64,000 bases of DNA from Arcuatula senhousia (taxonomy: Eukaryota; Mollusca; Bivalvia; Mytilida; Mytilidae): positions 529,001 through 593,000 of the forward strand of contig OZ020305.1 in NCBI GenBank assembly GCA_963971305.1. Reading direction: 5' to 3'. The notes below the pieces were generated by a model. That model ran no database searches. It was not told the DNA's origin and was given only the letters and a program-made list of their open reading frames with translations. Position 1 is the stretch's first letter. The number at the start of each line of letters is the position of its first letter. Of the stretch, positions 44,639 to 57,660 are shown piece after piece. Made by a program: the position numbers and the translations under genes.

Positions 44639-45020
44639 CACAGGCAAAATGTTGACTGCGTTTAACGTGCGTCTGGTGTACGTTAAACGGGTGTCATCTG
44701 ACGCATATTAAATTGGCGTTTCTAACCGCGTACGTCTGACGCAGTTAAAAATTTATCTTGGCAATATTTTTATTTCATAATAAAACACACTAAATAAATA
44801 ACTTACTAACTTCATACATTTAAGGAAACTATATGCCTGACATATGATAAACGTACGTTTAACGCACGTTTAAAAAACGTACGTCTGACATATGTTTTTA
44901 CAATAATTTGACTTTTACCGTAAAGCGGTTAGAAACGTATGTTTAACGTACGTTTATGCACTACGTCAGACGCAAGTTTTTATTAACGTACGTCAGACAT
45001 ATGTCTTAATTTTGCCTGTG
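44639..45020. mobile_element. 382-bp MITE, TA target duplication, ACGT-rich interior
   Basis: Perfect 12-bp inverted ends CACAGGCAAAAT / ATTTTGCCTGTG are flanked by TA on both sides (44637-44638, 45021-45022), which fits a Tc1/mariner-type target. The interior is full of AACGTACGT and GTCTGACGCA / GTCAGACATATG motifs in both orientations. No coding capacity. Confidence 0.8.
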
Positions 45021-45022
45021 TA

Positions 45023-46420
45023 GTGATTTTGTTCATTTGAAATATTTGATATGAAAAACTCTGAAAATGATTTTATTTGTTCAAAAATTAAAAAAGCTTC
45101 AGTAGAAAAAATGTTATTGAATAACTAAATATTCTTTTAAGTAAAACTTTTTTTGTCTAAATAGGTAAGCATTTATTTTATATGAAATTTATATTCTTGT
45201 TAAACTTCATTATTTTTTTCATTTCAGTATAATTTTTTTAACATTATTGAGATCTGTGTAAATTAATTTTGCACGACAATGAAGACTTTTTGTCATAAAA
45301 ATAACATAATATCAGGGTAAGAATTTTGTGGTGGTCTGTAGCATTCATATGAACTTTTAAAGATTTTGTATAATATATATGTAGTGATTTACTTCTTTTT
45401 TAAAAATCTATAAAGGCTTATTTATAGAATGGACGATTTTCAACGATTTTTAAGATTTTCTATCTTATTGAATTATAGTTTTCATAGTAATAATTGTAAT
45501 TTTAAATTTTTAAATAAATGGTAAAGATTAGATAAAGTTAGGTCATATTTTACATAAAATGTATAAATATTTTTGACAATCACCTATTTTGGGGTTTTAA
45601 ATGTATTTATTTTATTTTATTTTGTGCTGGAAAGAATTGTTTTACATGTTACAATCAACTTTATGTGTCCAGTCTGACAATATTAAATCATCCTTTTTTT
45701 TCAATAAACATTTTACATCCAAAACACACAGTCACATTCTCTTCTAATCAAAATTTCAAAGAGTTCATTTATCAAAATGTTATAGTGGCAATTAGTTAGA
45801 AACATCAAAGGTATGAAATTTAATTGAAAATGCTGTAGTTTTGAAATTTAGTTGGGAACTGTTTTAGTTAACAAATTATATTATTGAGACCTAAGATTGC
45901 TATAAGGAAGGTTTGGCGTCATAAAATCAATCCCAACCCACCATTTTGTTTATGTCTGTTGAAGGATGTCAGTGATGACATACACAAAAATTACTAAAAA
46001 ATCAATATTAACCTTTTTTTTGATTTCATGAAAATTATAAATATTTGCTATTCTGCATTGTGTTATATATTTATATTTTTTACCAGCTCCATTCAAATAA
46101 TGTTTTATAGATGTACAATAGATCTGTTTTTATGGTTGTAAACAGAGATACTGTATTAAAGTATCCAAGATTTGTTATATTAATTGTGCAATCCATTTAC
46201 TTTGTATAGAACTAATTTTTTTATCACAAACTTCTCAAAAAACGAGAGTATTTGTCATATTAACCTATATCATTTCTAATAAATTATGAACATGTACAGA
46301 AATATTTATATTTATCATGTTTATTACAATTAAATATCCATTTATGAACAATATTCAAGCCTCATCAAGACAAAATTTCATCTTACTAGAAAAAAAAAAA
46401 CACAAACTAATAAATTATGA
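45023..46420. other. AT-rich non-coding stretch
   Basis: No gene or clear repeat seen. Confidence 0.4.
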
Positions 46421-46423
46421 ATA

Positions 46424-47650
46424 AGAAATACAAATGACAACAAAGTTCCAGACATTAAATTTTGCTACGCCTGACGCGCGTTTCGTCTATTCAAGACTCA
46501 TCATAGGCACTCTACCAAAACTATTGAAAATGCCAAACACTGTATGATTATGAAGAGCATAGAACAGTAAAACCAAAAATACCACACTGGGGAACCAAAT
46601 TATTACTAAGATGATCAACCTATGTCGGGGAAGGAAGAACCTTAGGGTTTAGACAATATTGATATTTAAACGAATAATTTAAAGCTTTGATGTGTTCTCC
46701 AACACAAAAGTGATGGTACCGGAGCGGGCTAACCTCGGGGAATTAAAACTCCACCAGCAGTGCTTACCTTCACGTGCGTTCGAAATACAAATGACAACAA
46801 AGTTCCAGACAATAATTTTGCTACGCCTGACGCACATTTCGTCTATTCAAGACTCATCAGAAGCGCTCTACCAAAAATATTGAAAATGCCAAGATGATCA
46901 ATCTATGTCTGGGGTAGGAAGAATCAGAGGGTTTAGACAATATTGAAATTTAAACGGATAATTTAAAGCTTTGATGTGTTTTCCAACACAAAAGTGATGG
47001 TGCCGGAGCGGGCTAAACTCGGGGAATTAAAACTCCACCAGCAGTGCTAACCTTCACGTGCGTTCGAAATACAAATGACAACAAAGTTCCAGACAATAAA
47101 TTTTGCTACGCCTGACGCGCGTTTCGTCTATTCAAGACTCATGAGAGGCGCTCTACCAAAAATATTGAAAATGCCAAACACTGTATGATTATGAAGAGCA
47201 TAGAACAGTAAAACCAAAAATACCACACTGGGGAACCAAATTATTACTAAGATGATCAACCTATGTCAGGGGTAGGAAGAACCTTAGGGTTTAGACAATT
47301 TTGAAATTTAAACGGATAATTTGAAGCTTTGATGTGTTCTCCAACACAAAAGTGATGGTGCCGGAGCGGGGCTAAACTCGGGGAATTAAAACTCCACCAG
47401 CAGTGCTAACCTTCACGTGCGTTCGAAAAACAAATGACAACAAAGTTCCAGACAATAAATTTTGCTACGCCTGAAGCGCGTTTCGTCTATTCAAGACTCA
47501 TGAGAGGCGCTCTACCAAAAATATTGAAAATGCCAAACACTGTATGATTATGAAGAGCATAGAACAGTAAAATAAAAAACACCACACTGGGGAACCAAAT
47601 TATTACTAAGATGATCAACCTATGTCTGGGGTAGGATGAACCTTAGGGTT
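46424..47650 (+). repeat. Tandem repeat with a roughly 360-bp unit, 3.4 copies
   Basis: Units start GAAATACAAATGACAAC at 46424, 46785, 47067 and 47427. The second unit has lost about 75 bp ('aacactgtatgatt...ccaaattattac'). Each contains TTTTGCTACGCCTGACGCG, CGTTTCGTCTATTCAAGACTC and 'ggtgccggagcgggctaaactcgggg'. No coding frame is conserved between units. Confidence 0.88.
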
Positions 47651-48440
47651 TAAAAGTTCTTATTTGCTAACCCAGGTTTTAAACCCAACTCAAGTGTAGC
47701 ATCTTAGGATTCAACTCAATCCTTATACAATTTGATGCATCATTTCCTTTGTAATATTGATAATTCTTCAACAGGATCATCACGTCTTTCGTTTCTGTAA
47801 GCTCTTCCAGGACATCTGAGATTGATATATTGTACCTGTTAGATACAGGTTAGATCAACTCATATCCTAATGATGTCTAAAAATACAAAAATCAAAGGGG
47901 TTAAAAAACAGCTTACTTGTTTATGCTGTATATGTTTATTAAGTAGTAACCTTTCATCAATATTATTTGAACCCTAATGTGTTTTGTTTTGCTATTGTAT
48001 CTTAATTGTACACAGGAAGAGGTATGTTTGGCACCAAAAACTTTTAATCCCACCATTTCTTGTGAATTGCCTATACCTTGCACTTTTCAATTTCCGGGGT
48101 ATGTTAATATCCTTGGACTTTTTTTATGATTATACTCTTTTGGTTATTATAACAAAAATACCTAACCGCTAAATGGTTAGTCAAATTATCAAATTAAGGA
48201 GACAAAAAAGTAATCTTTGCTGAAGAATTGAAATAGGAAAAAAGTTGGTACAATCATAGACATATATGGGTTATATGTCTATGGTACAATCATTTTCAAA
48301 GACATGTAGCGAGTTAAATGGCACCAAACATTTACCTTTCTGTCCGATAGTTAAATAACATTGTCACAGCAAGGCACATACACACACATTTTTTTCATCT
48401 CTGCCTGTGATATAATCATATTCAGATTGCGCTGTTCTTG
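47651..48440. other. Non-coding stretch
   Basis: No supported gene. 'caccatttcttgtgaattgcc' near 48051 has the look of a dispersed repeat, but no second copy exists in this window. Confidence 0.35.
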
Positions 48441-48446
48441 TCATTC

Positions 48447-49450
48447 TTTTTACCTGCGTCGCCGAAGGCAAAAGCATGTCTAGTAGTCGGGTCACTCCGT
48501 CCGTCCGTCCGTCCGTCCGTCTGTCCATCCGTCCCGCTATAGGGTGCCTGTCTTGTGTAATCTGAATCTCAAAAACCAAACACTAGATCTTTCTGAAATT
48601 TTACACAGTGATTACAGATATATTGAAGATGTGCACCACCCCTTTGGGGTCATTTTATAATTTCGTTTAGAAATTAGGGGGCCAAAAAAGCGACTATTTA
48701 ATTTTTGTCCACAATAACTTTTGTTCTGGTTTACCAAATGCTATGAAACTTTACAGTAATGATATTTACCATAAAAGGAAGGGTTGGGCTGATTTTGGGT
48801 GTCCCTTCATTTTTTGTTTAGAAATTAGGGGCCCTAAAGGGACCAAAAAAGTGACTGTTTTATTTGTTTCCACAATAACTTTTGTTCTGGTTGACCAAAT
48901 GCTATGGCACTTTACAGTAATGTTACTTACCATAAATGGAAGGGTTGGGCTGATTTTGGGTGTCCCCTCTTTTTGCGTTTTGAAACTAAGGGCCCTAAAG
49001 GGGCAAAAAAGCAACTTTTTTATTTGTTTCCACAATAACTTGTTTTGGTTGACCAAATGCTATGAAACTTTACAGTAGTGTTACTCACCATAAATTAAAG
49101 GGTGGGGATGATTTTGGGTGTCCCTTCTCTTTTTGTTTAGGAACGAGGGGCCCAAAAGGGGCAAAAATGTGACATTTTTTATTTATGGTCCGATTTAGAT
49201 TTTTTTTTTACAAGTTAATTTTGGTCATATATTGGATACAAAATGGATGATACAATTTTTTCTTGACCCACCTTTTCTGTTTGGCAATAAGGGGACCAAA
49301 AGGAAAAAAATAGAAACTATTTTTTGTGCCTATTTTTACAATATTGGGTGGCATGTGACAAATATGCTTTGTAAGTACACCATGGGATGCAAGTGTCAAA
49401 ATATTTTGACTGTCCATATTGGGCCTAGTTATTTTGTAGATTCATAGACA
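48447..49450 (+). repeat. Stem-loop repeat (family D) with 170-bp tandem units
   Basis: It starts after a T-run with ACCTGCGTCGCCGAAGGCA, then GTCACTCCGTCCGTCCGTCC. Four degenerate units with 'taccataaatggaagggttgggctgattttgggtgtccc' follow at about 48600-49130. It ends with 'tccatattgggcctagtt' sequence resembling family B near its 3' end. Long frames on either strand are by-products of the tandem units. Confidence 0.55.
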
Positions 49451-49741
49451 AAAATATTCAGACTTCTGCACAACTTTGAATGCCTTCAAATTCTTTATCG
49501 ACTTACAGCAATTTGTCTTCACGTTGAATACAACCGTTTATTAAAACCCGTCTGTGTTCCACACGAGAACAATAAGGAAAATAGGTCTTTCAAATCTATT
49601 CGATTTGTCGCTATTAATTTTGGCAACGTTTACACTTTAAATCTGATACAGACCCCCCTCTTATTAAAGTCAAATGTAATGCCATCATTTTTTATACCTA
49701 TACTTCCACTTTTACCCTGATGATTTTTAACTGCAAACAAG

Positions 49742-51500
49742 GTTCGACTGAGGACGTTGGAGGTGCAGCAGCAATACCGCCAAAGCTGTAATTTATATTT
49801 TTGAACTATTGATCAGTGACGGCTAGGAAAACCTGGTTTGCAACCAAGAATAGACTAGTGACGTCTTGAAAAAAAAAGAAAGTGGCATTCATGCAAGACT
49901 GGCATATAGGTGTTGAGGATTGGCATCTCAACACACGATTTCTGTGAGGAAACATCATCTCAAGGGTCTTCACAGAGGAGGGGAGGTTGAAAGACATATG
50001 GTTATGGTTACAACTCGTCTCGTTCAATGGATATTGGAGGGTTTACAGGCAGAAAAAAAGATGTCATTGGGAAGCAACAGGGGGAACACGCAGGTAACAC
50101 TGATCAGACGGAGGACAACAGTCATGATGAACAACACAGTACTGAATAGAAAATAAAGAAATGAACACAAGTGTGAAGTGTACACAACACAACTCACATA
50201 TTAAGACGTTATGTAGAAAAATCACAATAGAAAAAATGCCATTTTACCCTTTACCAACTGATTCTGCTCAAACCAGTGTATGCCCAGAACCAATTAATCG
50301 AGATCAGAAAAAAAGAACCAGAATCAAAAGACAACAAGAAACCGACAGTGGAGTGGCCATCAATAGATGATAAGAGATAAGAATCATTTTACAACGAAAT
50401 AGATATATGTATGGAACGCTTGTAGGATATATACAGAAAAAATAAATAATTTTGACAACGATAGTATACACATAAGACGTTGAACGTTTTGGGTTCAAAG
50501 AAATGAGGTAAAGCAAGAAAACAAGCGATCAACCAAATGGATGTCAGCAAAAAATGCTAAGGATAATATCAGACATCAGTAAAATAACAGTTTAAAACAG
50601 CAAGGGAAGATCAAAGATAGATGTCAGTGTGCTGAGATTAATCCTAATAGAGAAGAGCTACAATTTTCAGAGGTCAGAGAGAATTCAAAAAGTCAGGCAA
50701 AAAGAGAAAAATAGAGCAAACTTTGTTTCAAGTCAATAAAATGTACAAAATTAACTCTGAAAGGGTCGTAATCAGGGATATTGAAGAGCTCTAAAAATGA
50801 AGTTTAGAGACACTTAGAAACGCTTTGTGATAAAGATCAGAGGACAAGGCTTGTATCGTGTGACCGAATTGAAGATGTACCAAAACCAGATGAGCCAATT
50901 AACGAAAAGGATCAAGCATGTAAAGAAGAACAAGATATCAGTAATATAAAGAAAGCTCAAACAGCATCAGCACCGGACCAAAATGGTTTTCCCTATACAA
51001 TTTATTAGAGATATCCAAAGATCATTCGACACCTACAGGAGCTGTTCAAAGCGATGTGTAGGAATGGGAAGATTTCAGCTTGTTGAGGAAATTTTGTACC
51101 TAAGGAAGATAATTCAGAGAGGATAAATTGATTCCTGAAAAGAAGAGAAAATTGCTTTTCAAAACATGCAAAAATTATTAGCATACATGACCAAGAACCA
51201 TTATGTTGAAACATCATATACGATGATGAGATGTGACATAAGTGTATAAGACACAACCTACAAGAAAACCGGCAATTAAAAATAATCCACAACGGAAGAC
51301 AGACAACTGTCTTCAACATAACAAAAATCGTTGCTCTCCCTCTTGCATTGGCCCAAAACTAAATCTTCAATACAGAAGATTCAAAACCAATCCCCAAATT
51401 ATCAGCGAAAGACCCATTTCCAGGCATAGAACAATTAACATAAAAAGCACGGGGAAATCAGAAGATTTGACAAGAATTCCTAGCTTAAGATAAGAACTAC
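49742..51500 (+). mobile_element. Decayed LINE with reverse transcriptase remnants
   Basis: At about 50960-51120 the + strand reads ASAPDQNGFPYTIY, then RYPKIIRHLQELFKAMCRNG and FVPKED. This corresponds to the 'SAPGPNGVPYKVYK...IPxxW...FVPKE' segment at the start of a LINE reverse transcriptase. Stops and frameshifts are frequent. Upstream frames (such as 50161-50370 with KKRTRIKRQQETDSG) may be the ORF2 region before RT. The stretch 51226-51490 also matches 21410-21745. Confidence 0.55.
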
Positions 51501-51514
51501 ACCAAGAGTATTCT

Positions 51515-51730
51515 AACTGTTTAATAATAATAATAATAATATTTATTCAGGCAAAAACAAGTATACAATGCATAGCATGATAAAAATTATATAGATTTAA
51601 AACAATACATTTAACAATATATACTAATGCAACCTGCTTGCCTGGGATAAAAACCCATTAAAGCTAAAAGCTTATTTCCAATGGGGTCCCTTTATCAAAA
51701 AGTTACAAGATTATATATCAGAAATCAGCA
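51515..51730 (-). mobile_element. LINE 3' tail with (ATT)n end, minus strand
   Basis: Read on the minus strand it ends GCCTGAATAAATATT followed by an ATT microsatellite (51521-51541 on +). It is preceded by UTR-like sequence with 'gggaccccattggaaataagc'. No coding part remains. Confidence 0.5.
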
Positions 51731-53318
51731 TTGTTAAAAAAAAAACATTTTCTTTGCAATAAAAATAAAAAATTTAGAAGCTGACATATACATAATATAT
51801 AAGATGATTTATCAATAAAACAAAAAATCACTATTTTCACGGTTTCTAGCTTCATCCTTTTATAAATGTGCGTTATACAAATGTATCAGCAGGCGAATTG
51901 TGTCTTTCAGTTTTGTTAAACATCATATCATATATTTTCTAAACTTTACATTAATGAATACATGTAAACAGGCCACTTTAAATATAACAAAAAAAGATAT
52001 GAGTAAACCCATATCCAATTATACTCGGCTAAATTTCGATCTCAGATACTAATTTGTATATTTTGTTGTTTGTTTAATAATTGTTTTCGTAGTCAAAAGT
52101 ACGAATATATAGACATTTTCAAGTCTAACGTCTCAATGGTAAAAATAAAAGTACGGAAAATTTTTGCATATTTAATGCAGGCCATTGGTTAAAATGTTTT
52201 GTCTGTACTATTTCGTTTATATGCTGGGTTTTATTCCGTTTTCTATCCCGTCTTAAAATCCAAGTTTTAAATGAGATTTTCTAGTGTGTAATTTTAGGTT
52301 GGCTTAGCGCATTATGTATACATTTGTAAGTAAAGAAAATTGCAAAGTATTAATTTTGTTTCCTTTCCAGCAATGTATACCGTTGAAATAAGGCGATGAA
52401 TTTTCAAGTTCGTATTCGATTTTATACGCTTTTTATGGACTGACCATTTAATTTGAAAAAGGGGGGGGGTTGGGGTATTTTTTTTTCTAAAAAATTATCT
52501 GGACTCAGATTTTTCAGTGGTTGAAACATATTTTGGCAGCAAATAAAAAGAAAAAAAATTCTGAAGAAAGATTTCTGACTTATAAAATCAGAGACTATAC
52601 ATATATATACATATGTATATAGTCTCCGATAAAATAATGGAGAAAAAATATTTTGTCGCGACACTTTTAAAAAATTTCTTGTCAAAACATAGGCATCAAT
52701 CGCAAGTAAATTTAAAAATAGTTATCAATTCGTAAATAGATCAATTGGTAAATATTAAAAAGGGATATAGTAACTAACGATAAATGTATGGCGATGACAT
52801 AATAAATTGTAGCATGTAGCTCATCAATATTGTTTTTTGAAAACTATACACTTGGATTCTTATATTTTACAAATTATGGAAACATGTTAAATAGTTATAT
52901 TCACGTTGAAAAATTAAAGCAATATACCGAGTGAAGAAGATGACGACGGGAAGCGTATGAATATTTTTTTTATCATAGCTTACTAGCAATAATGGATAAA
53001 TCAAACATGTCTTCATTGTACTTATTAAATCATAAATCAAAATAATTTACCATGATGACAAATAGAAACTACCTCATTCTAACTCATTCATCTAAACTAT
53101 TTTGCGCATTTACAAAAGCATTGATCCGAGTGTACGAAAAGACAAGGATAAGGAATTTTATTAAAATGTTAACTTATTAAAGTAAATTGAAACTCGATTC
53201 GAGTGTCATTCACTTTAGCAGTTATTGTTTAAGGTGAGGTAAGCTTTACATATATTTAGGGTTAGGGTACTATCAATTATGTTCTCTCTCTCATTGTTGT
53301 AATCTCTTAGTTCTCCTG
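51731..53318. other. AT-rich non-coding stretch
   Basis: It contains a dispersed repeat at about 52436-52640 ('gaccatttaatttgaaaaaggggggggg' and T-rich follow-on) that recurs at 59455-59660. Otherwise no feature is recognised. Confidence 0.4.
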
Positions 53319-53328
53319 GTGGGCTCCT

Positions 53329-53765
53329 TTATGGAACGCCACAGCTGTCTTATGTTGAATTATTTACTATATGCTGTGGTTTCGTTATTATATGATGTGG
53401 TTTCGTTATTATATGATGTGGTTTCGTTATTATATGCTGTGGTTTTGTTATTATATGCTGTGGTTCCATCATTATATACTGTGGTTCTGTTATTATATGC
53501 CGTGGTTCCATTATTATATGCTGTGGGTATATTATTATATGCTGTGGTCCCATTATTATATGCTGTGGGTATATTATTATATGCTGTGGGTATATTATTA
53601 TATGGTGTGGGTATTTTGTTATATGCTGTTGTCCCATTATTATATGCTGTGGGTATATTATTATATGCTGTGGTTGCGTTATTATATGCTGTGGTGTCGT
53701 TATTATATGCTTTGGGTTTATTATTATGTGCTGTTGTTCTATTATTATATGCTGTGGTTCCGTTC
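53329..53765 (+). repeat. 21-bp minisatellite, 19 copies, left of a mirrored pair
   Basis: The unit GCTGTGGTTTCGTTATTATAT is repeated with variation (GGTTCCATT, GGGTATATT). The flank TATGGAACGCCACAGCTGTC at 53329 occurs inverted next to the array at 58437-58686. Because 21 is divisible by three, all frames stay open for 95-164 codons on both strands. These are not genes. Confidence 0.92.
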
Positions 53766-54094
53766 CGGGATTGATATTTGGGAATCCCCCTTTTTTCGTT
53801 CAGAAATAAGGGGCCAAAAAAGGTCAAAATTGCAACTTTTTTGTTTGTTCCCACAATAAATTTTGTTTTGGTTTACCAAAATGCTGTGAAATTTTACAAT
53901 AATGTTTCATACCATAAAAGGATGGATGGGATTGATTTTTGGGGCCCCCTTTTATTCGTTTAGAAATAAGGGCCCAAAAGATGCAAAAATGCAACTTTTT
54001 ATTTCTGGTTCGATTTTGAATCTTTTTTGCATGTTAAGTTATGTCTAGTAGTCAATACAAAATGAAGGATTAACTATTTCAGTCTCCCCTTTAT
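53766..54094 (+). repeat. Partial stem-loop repeat body
   Basis: Units with 'ggggccaaaaaaggtcaaaattgcaac' and 'tttcataccataaaaggatggatggg', as at 17.4-17.8 kb and 48.6-49.1 kb. Confidence 0.5.
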
Positions 54095-54596
54095 AGCTCA
54101 CCTGGCCAAAGGCCATGTGAGCTTATGCCACTGAACCAATTTAACTGAAACTTTGCAGGAATGGTATATCACAGGTAGTAATGTGTCATATCGTACAATG
54201 TTTGGTAAAGGGATTTTGTCATGGTATGGTAAAGGGAGGTCATGGTTTGTACAAGGGATTTTTTCTAAAATATGTAAAAATACCTTTATTTTAGTATCAA
54301 ATAGTGAGGAGAGCTGAAAGGAATTGAACATGACGATAAAAGTTTACTGTGTTAGCTTTAAATCTGCTTAGTTGTGCTTATTAACCAAATTTAAATTTTG
54401 TCATGGTTTGGTAAAGGGAACAGAAAATTGTCATGGTTTATACCATTATGTCATGGTTTATCACATTTTCTAAACTTAGGAGATCGGACAAATTATTAGG
54501 TATTTTCTGCTGTTTTATTGTGTTTGACGACATACTGTGTTTTCGTGTTTCTTAATACGCATCTTTAACCCCCGAAAAATCATTGGATCGTTTCTT

Positions 54597-55065
54597 GGAA
54601 TGATGAATCCTGTATGATACAGGAATGATGAATCCTGTATGATACAGGAATGATGAATCCTGTATGATACAGGAATGATGAATCCTGTATGATACAGGAA
54701 TGATGAATCCTGTATGATACAGGAATGATGAATCCTGTATGATACAGGAATGATGTATCCTGTATGATACAGGAATGATGAATCCTGTATGATACAGGAA
54801 TGATGAATCCTGTATGATACAGGAATGATGAATCCTGTATGATACAGGAATGATGAATCCTGTATGATACAGGAATGATGTATCCTGTATGATACAGGAA
54901 TGATGAATCCTGTATGATACAGGGGTATCCTGTATGATATAGGAATGATGAATCCTGTATGATACAGGAATGATGAATCCTGTATGATACAGGAATGATG
55001 TATCCTGTATGATACAGGAATGATGAATCCTGTATGATACAGGAATGATGTATCCTGTATGATAA
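54597..55065. repeat. 25-bp minisatellite of hairpin units, about 19 copies
   Basis: The unit is AGGAATGATGAATCCTGTATGATAC. In each copy TCCTGTAT-G-ATACAGGA is an interrupted palindrome. Units are nearly identical apart from 'gatgtatcc' variants and one short, damaged unit near 54925. The high identity suggests recent expansion. The minus-strand open frame across it (SYRIHHSC repeats) is a by-product. Confidence 0.93.
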
Positions 55066-55164
55066 TATAAAAAAAATACTATGGATGAAGCAAACGTTTC
55101 TCTAATACTATAAGCACTGCTGTTGCACTGAATAATATTATTATGGATAAAGCAACATATTCCC

Positions 55165-55400
55165 TGAGATATGCAAGAAGCAGAGGTACATGTACCAATG
55201 GGGTATCCATAACTGAATGTCAATCAACAACGCGAACTCCAGTCGAAACGAGAATAAACTTCGGTGCTCCGGAGGAGTAAGCAGTTCCTGCTTGCTATAG
55301 CACACCCGTCGCACTACCAACAATTCAATTCAGTGCGTCAAAGCCGGTAAAGGAAGACAAAACAAAACCCTATGACAAACCCACGTCTGCACTCATCTGA
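55165..55400 (-). mobile_element. Penelope-like element 3' fragment with internal deletion
   Basis: It reads the reverse complement of 41140-41446 ('gcaggaactgctta', 'ggtttgtcatagggttttgttttg' inverted), with about 90 bp missing in the middle. It lies inside the foldback element. Confidence 0.7.
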
Positions 55401-57083
55401 TGCTCTTTGCAATAGTTCAGTTGGTAGTGATTATTTAACTAATGGAATTTCTTTCTATTAATACTGAAAGGAAAAGCTTCATTGATAGGGAGTAGAGAGC
55501 TTTTAGTATATATATTAGCGGCAATAAGCAAAATCATGCATTAAACCTAATGCCTAGTCAGTGTTTTCCTGTATACCTTTGTATCTATTTTGACTTTGAG
55601 ATTCCATATTAAATCCCATATCATTTCTCGAGCGATGTTACTGTCTCAGCCTATGCCTACATCTAATATGGGAGTCTCGAAATGATATGGAACATGATAT
55701 GGCAATTTCTGTCTAATAATAATTATCTCATGATCACTCTAACATGTCTTATGAATGGCATACAAATTATACTGTTATAATTTTTTCCAGGAGCGGTTGA
55801 TATGTATATTTGTAGTATGCATTATTTTGGTAATATATATATGACCAGTTTAAGGTTTAAAACATAATTGTTAGCTCATATGATTGAATAAGATTTACAA
55901 TATCATTTTTAAATATCCCTTGACCAAACCATGACCACCCTACACTAAACCATGACGTCCCTTGTACAAACCATGACAAGTAAAAAAAAATGTTTTTGCT
56001 ATGCATGTTTTGTAAGCGTTTAATTACGCTGAAAAATGTGTCAACAGATTGTATGCACAGTAAATGATTGTTTTTGAGCAACATCTGGCTTTGCCTTTTG
56101 CTTGGGACATAAAATGATATTATTTTATCAATTGAACAAAACTATTTTTCCTGAATGATTTAACGAGTATATTCCATCATTTACATGTGCCATATTTTAG
56201 TATAAATATATCTTGCCCTTAAGAATGTCCGAAAACGCCTTTTGTGCCCGGAAAAATTATGATTTCATCTTTGCAGACGACATTATGCAAATATCCCTTG
56301 TACAAACCATGACCCCCTTGACTAAACCATGACAAAATCCCTTTACCAAACGTTTTACGATATGACACATTACTACCTGTGTATATGACATGCTGGCAAC
56401 AAACGATCCTCATTTTGAAATGATTCGATAAAAAACATGGCTGCCGTTACTAAAAATAGAACATAGGGTAAAACCACTTAAAATGGCTTATAACTCAGCA
56501 ACTATAACAGATAGAAAAAATCCGAAGGATTTTAGGCTCTTCAGAATCAAAAGCTCTACAAAAGTCTCCATTGGGTCGAAGTTGTCAGATGAACCCTTAT
56601 AGGGGTTATAGCCCTTTAAAGGTCAAAAATAGCCTTTTTCATGTTTTTGCCCTATAGAATGAAAACTATTGCAGATAGAGAAAAGCTGTTGCTTGCTTAA
56701 ATGTTCAGCTCATTTAGCTCTACAAAAGTCTTCATAGGGTTGAATTTGTCAGATGACCCCTTATAGGGGTTACAGCCCCTAAATAATCATGTTTTCATGT
56801 TTTTGGCTTATATAATGAAAACTATAACAGATAAAGAAAAGTGGTTGCTTGCTTAAATGTTCAGTACATTAAGCTCTTAATAAAAGTCTCCATAGAGTCA
56901 AAGTGTTCAGACGGCCCTTAAAATAACATTTTGCATGTGTTTGGCTTACAGAGTGAAAACTATTGCTGAAAAAGAAAAGCTGTTGCTTGCTTAAATGTTC
57001 ATCTTATTCAGCTCTACAAAGTTCTTCATAGGGTTGACATCAAGACCAGGTGAGCGATTCAGGCTCCTGGGAGCCTCTTGTTT

Positions 57084-57660
57084 ACATTACAAAATTAGGG
57101 GCCAAAATCAAAGCTTTTTTATTTATTGCCCGATTCTTTTTTTTGCTAATTATTTTTTTTTCAAGTAGTGAATTTACCCACCATTTCGTTTGAAATGCCT
57201 GAACCAAGTCAGGACCATTGCGATCCACCAATTCTCCGGTATGACTGATTCGTTTTTGTCATTTTCTCTGGACTATGAGATTGATCATTCAAGTTCTGTA
57301 GTTTTGTTATTACCTTTATTTACAAATTGAGGATAAAATGTGTGACACTCCCCTCCCCCTAATTGCTGTTAGGGACCGACCGAAAGGGGCTAAAATGAAA
57401 AGTAGCGAATATCCTTAATTAAGGACAAAATGGTAATATTTTTGTAATTGTAATTTATTTTGTTCTACTTTTGAAAAATAAAAGAATTCCTTGTGAGATG
57501 TGGGTGGAAAGTCCACCAAAGGCTGCATGCGTAAAAAAACTAGGTCAGTCCACCATGGGCTGCATGTGTCCAAAGCAATTGACTATCCATATTGGGCTTC
57601 AAACGTACAGGGTTCGACATGTTGCGGTAGTATCATGCTGCTCTCTGGGAAGATTTTTAT
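57084..57660 (+). repeat. Family B 3' portion
   Basis: It ends with 'gtccaccatgggctgcatgtgtccaaagcaattgactatccatattgggc', then ACATGTTGCGGTAGTATCATG near 57640, the family B 3' terminus with a damaged final hairpin. Confidence 0.55.

Larger units (their letters stand above)
54165..56386. mobile_element. Foldback-like element with roughly 95-bp inverted ends
   Basis: Left: ATATCACAGGTAGTAATGTG... GTTTGGTAAAGGGATTTTG... CATGGTTTGTACAAGGGAT (54165-54260). Right: the inverted counterpart (about 56288-56386). Both arms contain several 'tcatggtttgtacaaggg' repeats; more copies lie at 54400-54470 and 55915-55980. The interior holds the 25-bp hairpin array and a Penelope-type fragment. No transposase. 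Confidence 0.65.
54095..57083 (+). mobile_element. Stem-loop element family C, split by a foldback element
   Basis: It starts AGCTCACCTGGCCAAAGGCCATGTGAGC (stem-loop). It ends GACCAGGTGAGCGATTC, the hairpin AGGCTCCTGGGAGCCT, then CTTGTTT at 57083. Between 56400 and 57050 it has three to four 160-bp tandem units ('cagatgaacccttataggggttatagccc'). The 54165-56386 block is an insertion when compared with the uninterrupted copy at 61438. Confidence 0.6.

Noticed and set aside
48743..49078. Frames of about 100 codons on both strands
   Set aside because: By-products of the 170-bp tandem units of a stem-loop repeat.
53258..53272. Telomere-like GGGTTAGGG
   Set aside because: Only one and a half units; no interstitial telomeric array.
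53319..53859. Several long overlapping frames on both strands (up to 164 codons, such as LLYAVV or YNNTTA repeats)
   Set aside because: The 21-bp unit is a multiple of three, so stops are absent in all frames; no gene signals.
54552..55223. 223-codon minus-strand frame with SYRIHHSCIIQDTSFLYHTG repeats
   Set aside because: Pure product of the 25-bp hairpin minisatellite.
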